From contig OZ022593.1 in the NCBI GenBank assembly GCA_963669155.1, forward strand, positions 7,588,571 to 7,652,570: 64,000 bases of DNA, given 5' to 3'. A program made the translations under genes and the position numbers. Source of the stretch: Arbacia lixula (lineage: Eukaryota; Echinodermata; Echinoidea; Arbacioida; Arbaciidae). Of the stretch, positions 34,786 to 45,679 are shown in pieces. The notes under the pieces are model-generated. The model was not told the DNA's origin, ran no database searches, and worked only from the letters and a program-made list of their open reading frames with translations. Position 1 is the stretch's first letter; each line of letters begins with the position of its first letter.

Positions 34786-37700
34786 GTAATTACAATTAGT
34801 CGGCATATTGCCATTATTTTATCTTTCTTCTTCCCTGTCTATCATGTCTATGTAGTTATAACTACTTTGTGACTAGCTTATAAATCCCATCATCATATCA
34901 TACTTCTATTTCCGTGTCATATCATTTTTTTTTCAGTTTAAATTCCGAAAAATAAATCCAAAACAGCCTTGTGTAAGTGTAATAAAATGAAGTAATAATG
35001 AATTTCTTATCTTCGTTGTCACTCTTTCCTTTTCCTTTTCGCGCCCCTTAATTTTGTTGAATGTGCTAAAAGATTTTGAGTTGAGTTTAGGACTGGTCGC
35101 CCAAATCCCAACGGGTTCTGTAACCCAGAGGTCCGGGCAGTACATCGCTGACCGGTGCACTGACCGGTACAATACTTTATATGAACATGATAAATGTAAG
35201 CTCTGGTCACTACGAAACGGAGTGTGATAGTTTATTACCGTTCCTGAAAAGGTTCGTGGAGCTTTGACTGTGAGCTTTCATTGTGTTTGTATATTTCTGA
35301 TGCAGGCCGAGTTTCGATATTTTTTTTGAAAGGGACATGTTATGTCTAACCAATGACATGAATGAGAATCACGAGATTACTCCAGATATCTCGCCCACGC
35401 TAGTCGTGTAGAGTCGACTGTATAATTCAGCGCGATGATGCAAGTGTTTCGCTTGTTTTGGTTGCATCACAGCACTCGTCGCATAATATTCCCTGGAGCT
35501 GGGGGATGGGTCGTCCCGGCAACGTGACGTCACAATACACAGCGTGGCACCGCGAAGAATGGGACCATCCCGTGATTGTTTCGAACGCCATCTGCGGTGA
35601 GTTTACACAAAGTGCAAGTCAGTGACTATTCCATAACTGTAATCACTTCCCTATAGGCTCATGTGTTGATTTCGCATTTTCAAAAATAGCTTGAATAAAA
35701 TGAAAATTAGGTGGTCTTCGAACCATCTGAAATGAAAAGATGTGCATTATGAAAAAAAAATCATATGTGAATCATGCCGATCTATCTATCCTCTTTCTTT
35801 TTCCTTCCTCATTTCCTCGCCCATTCCTCGCCTTTTTTTCTCCTTCGCTTACTTCCCGTCTCCCTTCCCCACCCCCTCTATTCCCCTCACTTTTCTTATT
35901 ATTATTCCTCCTCACTCACCTCCACTCCTCTAACCCCCTTCCCATCTTATTTATCTCTTTCATCTTCCCTTTCTTCCTCACTTGTCTCCTTTACCTCACC
36001 CCCATTCACCTGAACACCCTCCCCTCCACTCCCCCTTTGCTCCTAACTCACCTCTACTCCTTCAACCCCCTCCCCATCATATTTATCTCCTTCATCTCCC
36101 CTTTCTTCCTTTCCTCGTCTCCTTTTCCCACCCCCACCCCTATTTACTTGAACACCCCTCCCCCTACCCCGTTCTCGCTCACCTGCACCCGTACACACCT
36201 TCACCCCAACCCACACCCCTCCCAGGTGTCGCTGTAATTCTCTGCATCCTCCGAGCCTACCACACCATCCTCACCAGCTTCCAAGCCATCTACGTCATCT
36301 GGAGGTCAACCATCGGGGCCGTAGCGGACATCGTGCGTTTCTCGGCCATCCTTGGCGTCGTCATCCTGTCCGTCGCTGTTGGGCTAAATGCTGCCCGCTT
36401 ATCTCAGGTAACGCGCACATTCTGCCTAACTATGTCGATCATTTAACCAATAGACCATGATGTCACGGCCATTTCTGCCTAACTATGTTGATCATTAAAG
36501 GTCCCCGATCATCATGTCGACTTATGTTGATGCAACATAATACATGTATGTGCATAATAAAATCATTAACTGTTCGATGGAAATATGTGTCCTATATTTT
36601 AAAATAATTTTTCAATATTTTTTCTCAGCACTGACAAGCCCCGCCTCCAAAATATAATAAGCAGAATTTATGCACAAATTAAAAATTGCAATGACTACCT
36701 CCACCTGCCCACGGAGCATTACATGTCTTCACATAATACCATCTAACAACCTTTCATGTTGAAATCACCGTTTTCTTATGTCAGAAATGTGCTAGCTATG
36801 TGATGCTATTATAAGCACTTTCATGTGGTCATTGCAATGTTTAGTTTGTGCATAAATTATATCCTTCTAATTTCTACCTTTGATGATGTCACAGGGGGAA
36901 TCTTGAGTTGGAGGGTATTTTGGAGGCGGGGCTTATCAGTGCTGAGAAAAAATATAGAAAAATTATTTTAAAATATAGGACACATATTTCCATCGAACAG
37001 TTAATGATTTTATTATGCACATACAGTCAAACCTCTCTTAGCGGCCACCTGTCTATAACAGTTAGTGATTTTGTGATATACGTATGAAGTTGCATCAACC
37101 GAAGTCAACATATATTTTGATGACAGGGGCCCTTTTAACAGATACACATTGTCGTCATGACTATTTCTGCCTAACTATGTTGTCCATTCAACCGATAGAC
37201 CTTGTCGTCATGACCATTTCTGCCTAACTATGTTGACAATACGTAGGAGGAATAAAGCATTCATCTAAATTATTACATGCGTTCAAATATTACTTTAATC
37301 AAAGGTATAATCTTGAGCCAAATAAATTGCAGAAATATGTTAGATTCACCGTTGACTGTTAGTTCTTGCTTCGATGTGCACTTTGCCTAACGAAAGTTCG
37401 TATTTAAATGATCTTAACCAAGTAAATATTCAAAATACACCTCAATTCTATGTGTGCATATATTTAAGCTAGTGATCCACACACAAAAGTTTATCTGGCG
37501 GACAAAGAGTTAATCGTTGTCGTTAATTGTTTCCAGCATTCTGTGGCGTCATGCTCCAATCAGACGGACACGGAACTGAAACCGTCAGGAGACAACAGAT
37601 TTATGACGTAAGAATACAAAAATGTAGGCGATAGAGGGCGGAAAGGGAGAAAGAGAACGGCGGAGGAGGGTACGACAGATAGACGGAGAGTGCGAGAAAG

Positions 37701-39242
37701 AGGGAAGATGGGCAGAGTGATGCAAAGAGTTGTGGAGAAAGCGATATAGAGAGATGGGGTGGGAATATTAAATTAAACCAAAAATAAAAGGACAAAATGA
37801 GGCATATTCAGAGAAAGTGACAGAGAGAGAGAGAGAGAGAATGCAAGATATAATATATTTTATTCAGTCCAAAATCATGGATATTTGCTTTTCACCAGCA
37901 CAATAACATGACAATATAAAAAATTACTATAGACACATATAAACAATGAGTTGGAAAAACATATTTAGACATAGTTGTAATTCATCTGAGTGTGTAATTG
38001 TAAAGTATGAACTATCTGTGACATAATAATTAAAGCCTGAAAAATCATTACCTGGAGAATGGGGTTCATATTATTAGTTTCGTTTTCATTCTACTCCTGA
38101 TGTAATAATATATATTTGATTTACGTTGTTTATTCGTCAATTTTAAATCAAGATATTTAATTCAGTGCAAAATGGTAGAGATTTTCTTTCCACCAGCACA
38201 ATAACATTACGATTCAATACGAATATATCAATATTTTAGGCCCATATAAACAATGAGTTGTGAAAAACATATTTAAACATGGCTGGAATTCACCAGTGTG
38301 GGTAAAGGTGACATAAGTAGTAGCTGCATTGTTATTTACTTTGTCTATTCGTCAATTTTAATACATTGTCATATAAGATAGATACAAATCAAGATATTTC
38401 ATTTAGTGCAAAATGATATAGATTTGCTTTTCACCAGCACAATAACATTCGATTCACTACTAATATATCAATATTTTAGGCACATATAAACAATGAGTTG
38501 TGAAATGGTTGTGAATGGAATAGGAGGGGGTAGCGCGTTGGGAGAGAGAAAAACAAACCTGCGCATGACAATGTCCATAGAAACACACAAAACACATACA
38601 CATACCGTCGCAATTACAGTTGTATTGTCACCTATGTTGTCATCAGTGTTATAATCTGTCTCCTGTGTTTCTATTATTTCTCTTTTTTATCCATTCTTTG
38701 ACTCTTGTTCTCCTTATTTATCTGTCTTTCTGTCTCCCTCTCCATCCCACTCTCCGTATCCATCTCTCCATTTCTCCATCTCTCCTTTCCCCATTCTCTC
38801 TTTCCCACTATCTATCTCTCCTCCCCCTCCCCCTCGTCATCTTTCACTCTCCATCTCTCCCTCCTCCTTTCCCTCCTCCTCCTCCCCTCTTTTCCCTCCT
38901 CCTCCCCTCTTTTCCAGCATCTCTGGGTCACTGCTTACCCTCTACTGGTCCCTGTACGCCATGCGGGGTCAGACGGTGCTACCCCAGCCCAACGACACGG
39001 TCCTATCTCACGTCTACTATGGCCTGTACGGGCTCTACTTTGTCTTGGCCGTGGTGATCGGGCTCAATCTGTTCATCGCGTTATTATCGATTCAGCTGAC
39101 GACAATCCAGGTACAGGATGGAGGAAATGAAAGGAGGGGAGGAGCGGCAGGATGATGGGGAGGGGAGGAGAGTGAGAATGAGAGAAAGAGAAGAAAGAGA
39201 AGGAGAAGAAGAAGGAGAAGAAGAAGAAGAAGAAGAAGAAGA

Positions 39243-39280
<38 letters not shown>

Positions 39281-42200
39281 GTGGGGTGGAGGGAGAAGAG
39301 GAAAGAGAGACGAAGGGAAAAGTGTGCATAGAGGGAAACGGAGAAGGGGAGAAAGTCATAGAGAAAACGGGAGAGGAGATGGGTGGAATTTAAGTAGAAA
39401 GGATGGTAAATGGAAAGAGACGGAGAGAGAGGGAGAGAGAGAGAGAGAGTGAGAGAGAGAGGGGGTGCGTTAGTGGGAGTGGGATCGAAGACGGCGGAGA
39501 AGAAGATTCCCAATTCCTCACCATACAAGCATTGTTTTTCCTATGACTTGCATGTCAAATTGGCTATCTAACCCATTTGTCTGACTTATTCTTTACAGAA
39601 AAATAGCGACACGGAGTGGAAATTCGGTCGCGCCCAGCTCTGGCTGCGGTTCATGGAGCCTGAGGTCAAGCTCCCACCTCCTTTTAACCTAATCCCGCCA
39701 TCTGGGGCGATTCTCAGAATGCTGAAACGACTCACAGGCAGGGGAAACCCCGTGAACACTTCCGCTGTAAGCTGGGCGAAAAGATATGAGACGCCGTTTG
39801 TAAAACCATTATATAGACGAGTTATATATAATGTAATCATTATCATTTAACAAATAATAACCATTGCTAATATATAATGCAAGTAAATATACATTTTTAT
39901 TTGTAAATAAATCGTCATCAACTTTCCTTATCTATAAATAATGACAATTAATAATCCATTATTTACAAATTATTAGATTTTAAAGATATCATCTTTCGTC
40001 TGGTAGTAACATGCTTACTATCGTCACATGACTGTTAATATCATTATTGAGTTTCCAGGAATGAAAAACACATTTATTAGACCACAACAGAACAAGTCAT
40101 GCTCATCGCCTAGAAATTGGTTGTTATGGCAACTTATTTAGTGCCGTCGAAACAAACGCCGAGTTTCAAGATTGCGGCACGTTGTATACATTGCCCTCAA
40201 AAGTCTCCTGACATCAATAATATTATGTTGACTTCTTTTGAAGCACGTTAGTACATCCATCAAAAAATAACTAACTGGTTTTATTCTATTCAGTTTTATT
40301 TCAACAGGGTAGCTCTTTCAGTTAAAAAAAAAATGCTCTACCAAGGGGCCCTGCACAATAAAAAATCACACAACATATAAAGAAATAAGCACAATAACAA
40401 ATTGTCATAATACATAGAAACAAGAAAATACAATAACAAATAGTCATATAGAAACAAGATAAATGTATAACAAATAGTCATAATACATAGAAAAAATATA
40501 AATACAATAACAAAATATAAAAAAATTTAGGCATACACCCAGTAATAAGGATAGCGTGCTCCATCCTGTAAATGAACGAAAAACAAGTCAGTTTTCGTTC
40601 ATTTACAGGATGGAGCACGCTATCCTTATTCCTGGGTGTATGCCTAAAATTTCTTTGTAAATTGAAATTACCCCAGAGAGCCCTTTAACTAAAAAAAAAT
40701 AACAAAATAGTTAAACATTCAGACCCAATAAGTGTTAAAAATGTACATATGAATGAAGTGATCGATGTCAACATAACATCGTATATTTTTTAAAATGATT
40801 TTACCCTTGAACCGGAGAAGAAATTGAGAATGCTTAGTCTACTGCAACCAGGCCCGTTAATTGAATATTGTTGTTTGGATTGAAAACTCCCAAAAGCCTG
40901 GAAGCTAGACTACCATAACGTATATACATTCTGATCAGGTTTTTGGTCGTTTTTATCTTTCAGGATGATATGGAAGTCGATGCGGATAGAGCAGCAAAGG
41001 TAGGTGGATTTGTATCACCTACTCTACCTCTGCTCAAACACTTGTCTACGACCAGTGACAACCATCTACCGACCAATGGCTGTCAAAGGTTGACTACAAC
41101 ATTTCCTCAGTGTGTGACCATAAAAAGGGCCACCGCAGACGGGTTGTCTCCGATTCTGCTGTCGCAAAGGCCTACAACTGGTATTGTGACGTCACCTTAT
41201 TACACTAATCCAATGACCGGGTCCTTAGATTTAGCCAGTCGCAGAGTCGTGCAAGATTGATCGGATCGTGTCATCTGCGGTGGCCTTCGATCAGGATAAA
41301 CAACTACAATATTAATGAACATATTGCATACATGCATATTGTTCCAAAGCATCAGGAATGTCAGGAATCCTTTTTTTTTCAATTAAGTGAAGCATAGTAT
41401 TATCTGTTTATTTTTTTCGCTGGCCAATTGTCATTAGATATTCTTTTATATACAATGTTTTTTGCAGTTCTGCTCTTTTTGTTTGGCAAACAATTTGACA
41501 GATGCGGCGCTATACATTTTTATCTTATGCTCTTAAAAGGAAGTCCAGATCAAAAATTGCTCTCAGTAGAGACAGAAACGCCGGAGGAATCAGTGCAAAG
41601 AAAAGACAAAACCCTTTTTTTTTTATAGAAATGAAATGTATATCTAAAAAGCAAAATAATAGCATTAAAAGTGCATTTGAGACATCACAGCATCACAGCC
41701 GGATTGCCAACATGCCTCCCAAAAATGTGGATGTCCGTATCATTAAAATATCCATAACTTTGTTATTAGTTGTCCTATTTTCCTCAAACTGATATCGCTT
41801 CTCTTTTAAGATTTATCTTCTTCTAATCAGCTTATCGTTTGAGTGGACTTCCCTTGTAAGGTGTACTCTCATTTATTCCTCAACTCACTCGCTCAGAAGC
41901 ATTTTTCGAAGCCATTTTGACAGATATATACCCAACATTCCCTTTTTAAGGACGACACCTGCTGTACTTTAAAACTCATTTTATAACATCAAATTATGTT
42001 TTTTTTGAGCAGGCTGTTATCAACACTTTGCTAGAGCGGCATAAATCGTTCCAGCAGGACCCGGCTGCCACACACGCCGCCGTCACCCCGGACGATGTGC
42101 GCCGCCTCAAGCTCGACTTCGCCTACCTCAGGTAATTGTACCAACACTTCAACCACTCCTTACTCTTGACTGCAATCCGTCAACCTCTCTACTCCATCTG

Positions 42201-43561
42201 CGTCTCGTTTCCTATCTCACTTCTTCTCTGGGCAGTTCTTTTCAGAGCTATTCCAAAAGGAATAAGCCAACAGCTCTTTTCAGAACGTACCTTTCCAGAA
42301 AGAAAGATTACCCTCTCTACCAGGGGCGGATTCAGAATTTTGGAAAGGGGGGGGGGCACATTTAGAAAAAAATCGGGGAAAACCGTGTGAGGACTAAAAA
42401 AAAAATGCCCGCACTCCTTCGCAAGAGGCGTGATGACAAAAAAAAAAAAAAAGGGAGGGTCCTCTTTTCCAAAGAGCGGGGACACGCTGGCATATAATTA
42501 GCAAAAAGAGCCTCATTTGAAAGGGGGGGGGGGCACATGCCGGATGTGCCCCCGCCTGGATCCGCCACTGCTCTCTACTATATCTGGGGGGTGTTTCACC
42601 AAGCTGTTCGTAAGTTACGAACGACTTTACGAACGACTGGTGATCCCTTCTTGTGCTATATCAGATTCTCAATGAACAAAGTGTGGTATCGCAATTAGCA
42701 CGGAAAGGGATAACCAGACGTTCGTAAATTTGTTCGTAACTTACGAACAGCTTGGTAAAACACCCACCCCCCCCCCTCTGTTTTCTTTTTTTCCCTGTCG
42801 TTTTCTTTCGTGTCTCTCTTTCAGACCTCTTCCGCATGTTTTGTCGTCTTTTAATACCATAAAGTTGAACATTAACAGTACAATATGCTAATAAAATGGA
42901 ATGTTGTAACAATATATAACTTCCTGATTAAACAATGTCACGAAAATACAGCGCAATGCTGTTCGTGCTGTTGCGACTGCTCCAAATTGTCCTTGTTCTC
43001 CTTGAAATGATTTCTTTTCTACCGTACCATCCATAAAAGATGTTCAGCATTATCTTCATCATTACCGTCGTCATTATCAACTACGCTAAAGTTTGACATT
43101 TTTTTGTGGGGCGGGGGGGGGGGGGGGTGTGTTTGATTAAATGTTTCTCAGGAAGTTGATTCATTCTACTTAGATTTGTCTTTGTGACTTTCAATTTCAG
43201 ATGGCATGTGATGCAACTGACCCGTCTCATTGAAAAGAGTGCTACGGCTCTAAACGAATCTGTGCAAGCCCTCAACGAAAGAATCGAGAAACTCCACACC
43301 ACCGATCGCGACCTCGATGCCATCGCACGCAACCTGGCTCAAATTTGGTACGACGATATCGATATTTTGGTGGATGACGTCACAAAAGTGGAGAAATGTG
43401 CAAAGCGCGTAATGGCAGAACTGCAACGGACCAAGTTGGTCTCCCTCATGGTGAATATGTACAGCCAGGGAAGAACAGTTGCAAACGACGAAGAAGTGCG
43501 ATTGAATCTTGAATCGTATCGGAAAGATTTCGATAATTACGCCGCCAACCTCTTTGGCTGA
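34643..43561 (+). CDS. TRPC-family cation channel, C-terminal half (9 exons)
   Basis: This is the C-terminal ~464 residues of a canonical transient receptor potential (TRPC) channel, a plasma-membrane non-selective Ca2+-permeable channel acting downstream of phospholipase C. Exons are 34643-34785, 35473-35596, 36226-36407, 37537-37607, 38918-39110, 39599-39766, 40964-40999, 42013-42131 and 43201-43561. All have GT-AG borders and matching phases (0,1,0,2,0,0,0,2). In order they give S3 (FWRYSMNVLEMVIVILCFAF), an S3-S4 loop with EEWDHPVIVSNAIC, S4-S5 (ILCILRAYHT to VVILSVAVGLNA), the pore (LLTLYWSLYAMRG), S6 (VVIGLNLFIALLSIQ), the diagnostic TRP box EWKFGR with LPPPFNLIP, and a helical C-terminal tail ending NLFG. 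The first exon enters in phase 1, so upstream exons must exist. The ankyrin, TRP_2 and S1-S2 parts were not seen. TRPC identity is firm; subfamily is not assigned. Confidence 0.92.
35473..35596 (+). CDS. TRPC exon b (S3-S4 linker)
   Basis: No long open frame marks it, but the acceptor TGCATCACAG and donor TGCG|GTGAGT bracket an open 124 nt whose phases (0 in, 1 out) fit both neighbours exactly. It encodes HSSHNIPWSWGMGRP, then NVTSQYTAWHREEWDHPVIV and SNAIC, matching TRPC REEWEMWHPTLIAEALFA. NVT is a potential N-glycosylation site on the extracellular side. Confidence 0.82.
35780..36225 (+). repeat. Long pyrimidine tract before TRPC exon c
   Basis: About 440 nt of C/T-rich sequence, internally repeated (CTCACCTCCACTCCTCTAACCCCCTTCCC-like units at ~120-bp spacing), ending at the acceptor. 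Open frames here are Ser/Pro/Leu low complexity. Confidence 0.85.
36226..36407 (+). CDS. TRPC exon c (S4-S5)
   Basis: Preceded by a ~440-nt pyrimidine-rich tract running into the acceptor CTCCCAG. Encodes GVAVILCILRAYHTILTSFQ through TIGAVADIVRFSAILGVVIL to GLNAARLSQ, matching S4, S4-S5 linker and S5 of TRPC (ILSSLRL ... [20 protein letters not shown]). Donor CAG|GTAACG. Confidence 0.9.
36495..37138. mobile_element. ~640-bp palindromic TTAA-flanked element, copy 2 (in a TRPC intron)
   Basis: Same family as 27023-27671, with TTAA at 36495-36498 and 37135-37138. One arm is partly deleted and the other carries a foreign piece (CAGTCAAACCTCTCTTAGCG..., about 37024-37061), itself a fragment of another common repeat. 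It lies in the intron between exons c and d. Confidence 0.85.
37537..37607 (+). CDS. TRPC exon d (pre-pore loop)
   Basis: 71 nt, HSVASCSNQTDTELKPSGDN then RFM, with acceptor TTTCCAG and donor AC|GTAAGA. The single Cys and NQT sequon lie where TRPCs carry the extracellular turret. Phases 0 in, 2 out. Confidence 0.82.
37845..38515 (+). repeat. Three-copy tandem repeat in TRPC intron
   Basis: Three diverged copies of a block containing TTTTCACCAGCACAATAACAT and CATATAAACAATGAGTTG begin at about 37860, 38155 and 38395. No coding potential. Confidence 0.75.
38640..38917 (+). repeat. Pyrimidine tract before TRPC pore exon
   Basis: C/T-rich, ending in TTTTCCAG. Complementary in composition to the purine tract after the exon. 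Confidence 0.85.
38918..39110 (+). CDS. TRPC exon e (pore helix and S6)
   Basis: Encodes TISGSLLTLYWSLYAMRGQT to VVIGLNLFIALLSIQLTTIQ. The pore helix aligns with TRPC LQSLFWSVFGLL but reads LYWSLYAM. Flanked upstream by ~280 nt of C/T and downstream by ~350 nt of G/A. Confidence 0.9.
39113..39472 (+). repeat. Purine (GA)n tract after TRPC pore exon
   Basis: GAA/GAGA-rich, beginning just after the donor CAG|GTACAG. Open frames here are Arg/Glu repeats and are not genes. Confidence 0.9.
39599..39766 (+). CDS. TRPC exon f (TRP box)
   Basis: 56 codons including NSDTEWKFGRAQLWLRFMEP, then LPPPFNLIPPSGAILRMLKR. The TRP box (EWKFAR) and LPPPFN are hallmarks of TRPC. Acceptor TTTACAG, donor GCT|GTAAGC. 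Confidence 0.93.
40375..40515. repeat. ~40-bp tandem repeat
   Basis: AATAACAAATAGTCATAATACATAGAAA-like units repeat three to four times. Confidence 0.65.
40519..40656. repeat. Near-perfect snapback inverted repeat
   Basis: Arms of about 60 nt (AAATTTAGGCATACACCCAG... and ...CTGGGTGTATGCCTAAAATTT) are separated by a ~10-nt loop, with very few mismatches. It lies in the TRPC intron between exons f and g, so the pre-mRNA would contain a long hairpin. Confidence 0.9.
40964..40999 (+). CDS. TRPC exon g (36-nt microexon)
   Basis: Twelve codons, DDMEVDADRAAK, between TATCTTTCAG and GTAGGT, phase 0 on both sides. It is an acidic insert after the TRP-box exon and could be skipped without a frame change. 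Confidence 0.7.
41187..41285 (+). repeat. TGACGTCACCTT dispersed repeat, copy 3 (TRPC intron)
   Basis: TGACGTCACCTTATTACAC, ACCGGGTCCTTAGATTTAGC, GGATCGTGTCATCTGCGGTGG. Same family as 19470 and 25141. Confidence 0.75.
42013..42131 (+). CDS. TRPC exon h (C-terminal helix)
   Basis: Encodes AVINTLLERHKSFQQDPAAT then VTPDDVRRLKLDFAYLR, matching the TRPC RYV..MI......T.ENFKELKQDISSFR region. Donor CTCAG|GTAATT, exit phase 2. Confidence 0.85.
42321..42570. mobile_element. hAT-like MITE with perfect 8-bp target duplication (TRPC intron)
   Basis: Ends CAGGGGCGGATTCAG and CTGGATCCGCCACTG. The direct repeat CTCTCTAC lies at 42313-42320 and 42571-42578. 250 bp, noncoding. It sits in the last TRPC intron. 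An 8-bp duplication and CAGGGGCGG ends fit hAT MITEs. Confidence 0.9.
42586..42772. mobile_element. MITE with GGGTGTTTCACCAAGCTG ends (TRPC intron)
   Basis: Left GGGTGTTTCACCAAGCTGTT then CGTAAGTTACGAAC is mirrored by GTTCGTAACTTACGAACAGC then TTGGTAAAACACCC at the right. It begins only 16 bp after the preceding MITE. Confidence 0.85.
43201..43561 (+). CDS. TRPC terminal exon
   Basis: Encodes the last ~119 residues, beginning WHVMQLTRLIEKSATALNES after the split Arg and ending SYRKDFDNYAANLFG. Heptad-like, charged, likely coiled coil. Short for a TRPC tail: no calmodulin/IP3-receptor-type region is obvious and there is no PDZ ligand. Confidence 0.88.
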
Positions 43562-45270
43562 TTGATCCAGATGATCCAACTGATCGCTGTAGTACTTCTG
43601 CTTTAAAAAAAAAAAGAAGAAGAAAAGTATATGTACATTTTAATCGTCTTTAATCCCACTAAACAAACGCATACATTGGTAATTATTGTAAGTTAAGACA
43701 TGATTATAATTCAGTATTGAGAGATAAGGGTTGACGTTTATATCACGTACAGTAATAGTAATGAAATACTCTGTGAGGAGATGTTGTGGGCGTGGACACA
43801 CGTAGTACGTATGCGTCATTTCAATGCGTCAGTCTACTAATATCAGAGGAACTTACATGCGACACGATTCATAAGCTAAATTATATTAATTTTCCTTTCC
43901 AAGGATGTAACATGACCTGTTATGTAAACATAAGAAGTAATTTTCGGGTAATTTTGAGTGAATACACTTTAAAAATCGCACAAGAAATGCCAAAATGTAC
44001 TGTTAAAACTGCATAAACAATTACCCTTGTGACTTTTGAAAAGTGACATTTTTGCCTATGAAATTTGCCCACTCATGCATAACTAATTGAATAAATGCAA
44101 TTTTCACACAGATGTTAGTTAATACGTTAACGAACAAGCCTGCTAAATTACTTTGCCCAAAACCTTTTCGAAAAAAATTAAGCTATTTTGCTTAGGGAGG
44201 GGGGGGGGGGTGGGGCTTTCTTTTTTGTTGTGTTTAGTACCGGGCTTCCTTTCCATTTTACAAGTTGCAGGAGTTAAATATATTCATCAGTTATTTGGGT
44301 TTCGGTGTTTTTTCACGTACAAATAATTCTATCCATTCTCATTGCTTTAAAAAAAAAGTAAACCAGTTACGTTGGCACTACCATTAAACAGACATGCGGA
44401 AGATGTTTCAGCAAAGTCGTAACTGCCTACAATGGTAAATATTATATTTGCTATGGTTTGTTTTGTGCGCACAAACTTGCGCACCATTCATTATTAGTGA
44501 CAGGGTGGTGTGCAAAAATATTTGATAAGGTATCAGTCCGCACCCTAGATATGATGTCGTTAGTTGGTATACAGCACGAGTCGGACAGATTCATTTCACA
44601 ATCATAGGGAAGTCAGCGGTTCGACGCGTCACAAGCTAGTGATGGGGTATATAGGACAGATGGGTGATCCCAGCGTGCCTTTGTGATTTTGTGGCTTATC
44701 CCATATGTGGGGGATAATCCACTACCTTTGCTTTTGGACTCATGGGGCTCTCGGAGATTTCCACTCCTCCGACAATGGTAAGTCAGTTAAGATTGACTTA
44801 CCGACATGACCAAAGTACATCCTGCACTTCCGTGAAATGTTCTATCTCTACATATGTTGCATGTATTTTAAGTCAAATAGCACGATATTATGCATGATGA
44901 ATTTCCCATGTTAGCTTATATTAACTATACTATACGCAATCAATATAAATACTTATATATGAATTATATATAACAATTGTTTAATCAAATTACAGACGGC
45001 AGAGTTTGAAAAGATTACTATTGTTATCCACATATTGTAAATACTATCAGTAACTACGCCATAATTGTGTAATCGCTCAAACTACAATAATATGATTTAA
45101 AGACGCTGTATGATCTCGTTATACGAAGAAAAATGTACATGTATACATGTTTCAAACATGTTTTGACTCATTTTCAGAAAACACACACACAGCTGTGTGA
45201 CATATGACAACGATTATACCTTACTGTATTTTTTATGCATTACTTTTACAATTCTTCTCCGGCTACATAT
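43562..45270. other. TRPC 3' flank, noncoding
   Basis: AATAAA at 44090-44095 is a possible polyadenylation signal for the TRPC gene. A poly-G run lies at about 44199. 44555-44790 has a B-box-like GCGGTTCGACGCG and might be a SINE remnant. No exon is seen. Confidence 0.3.
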
Positions 45271-45274
45271 TGTT

Positions 45275-45480
45275 AAAGGGAGAGTTAACCCTGAAAATAA
45301 GTTGGTTTTGAATGAAAGCAGAAACATGAAAGAAACATATTCGTGAAGGTTTGGCGAAATTCCGTCAAAGGATAAGAAAGTTTTCATCATTTGCTCTCCG
45401 ATATGTTGTGTACTGTTTGATGTGATCTGAAAATCTTACGTGGCTCTCTGGCTAATTCAAAATTGCTTTGCAATATTTTG
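45275..45480. repeat. Dispersed repeat (AGTTAACCCTGAAAATAAG type)
   Basis: Starts AAAGGGAGAGTTAACCCTGA and runs into AT-rich sequence. Short relatives occur at 32347 (AAAGGGAAAGTCCACCCTG) and, inverted, about 54085-54255. Confidence 0.45.
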
Positions 45481-45679
45481 CAAAAACAGGATCACATAAA
45501 AATATTATGAAAACAAGGTATTGCGCTTTGCTTCCACATTAGTATGCATGCTATATGTGAATAAGGAAAATAAACCTAACCTGAATAAGGATGTTTTGCG
45601 GTGTTGAAAAGCGTATTTAATTTGACTATGAGCATATAGGAAATGGTTGGAAAAGCTATCAAGGTAAAAGAATATGCAT

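Noticed and set aside
35720..36225. 165-codon Ser/Pro/Leu frame as a transmembrane protein
   Set aside because: It is the pyrimidine tract upstream of TRPC exon c. The only true coding begins at the CCCAG acceptor at 36225.
39118..39393. Arg/Glu-rich frame as an extension of the TRPC pore exon
   Set aside because: It lies beyond the CAG|GTACAG donor, and the next exon (TRP box) joins in phase 0 directly. The frame is simple GA repeat.
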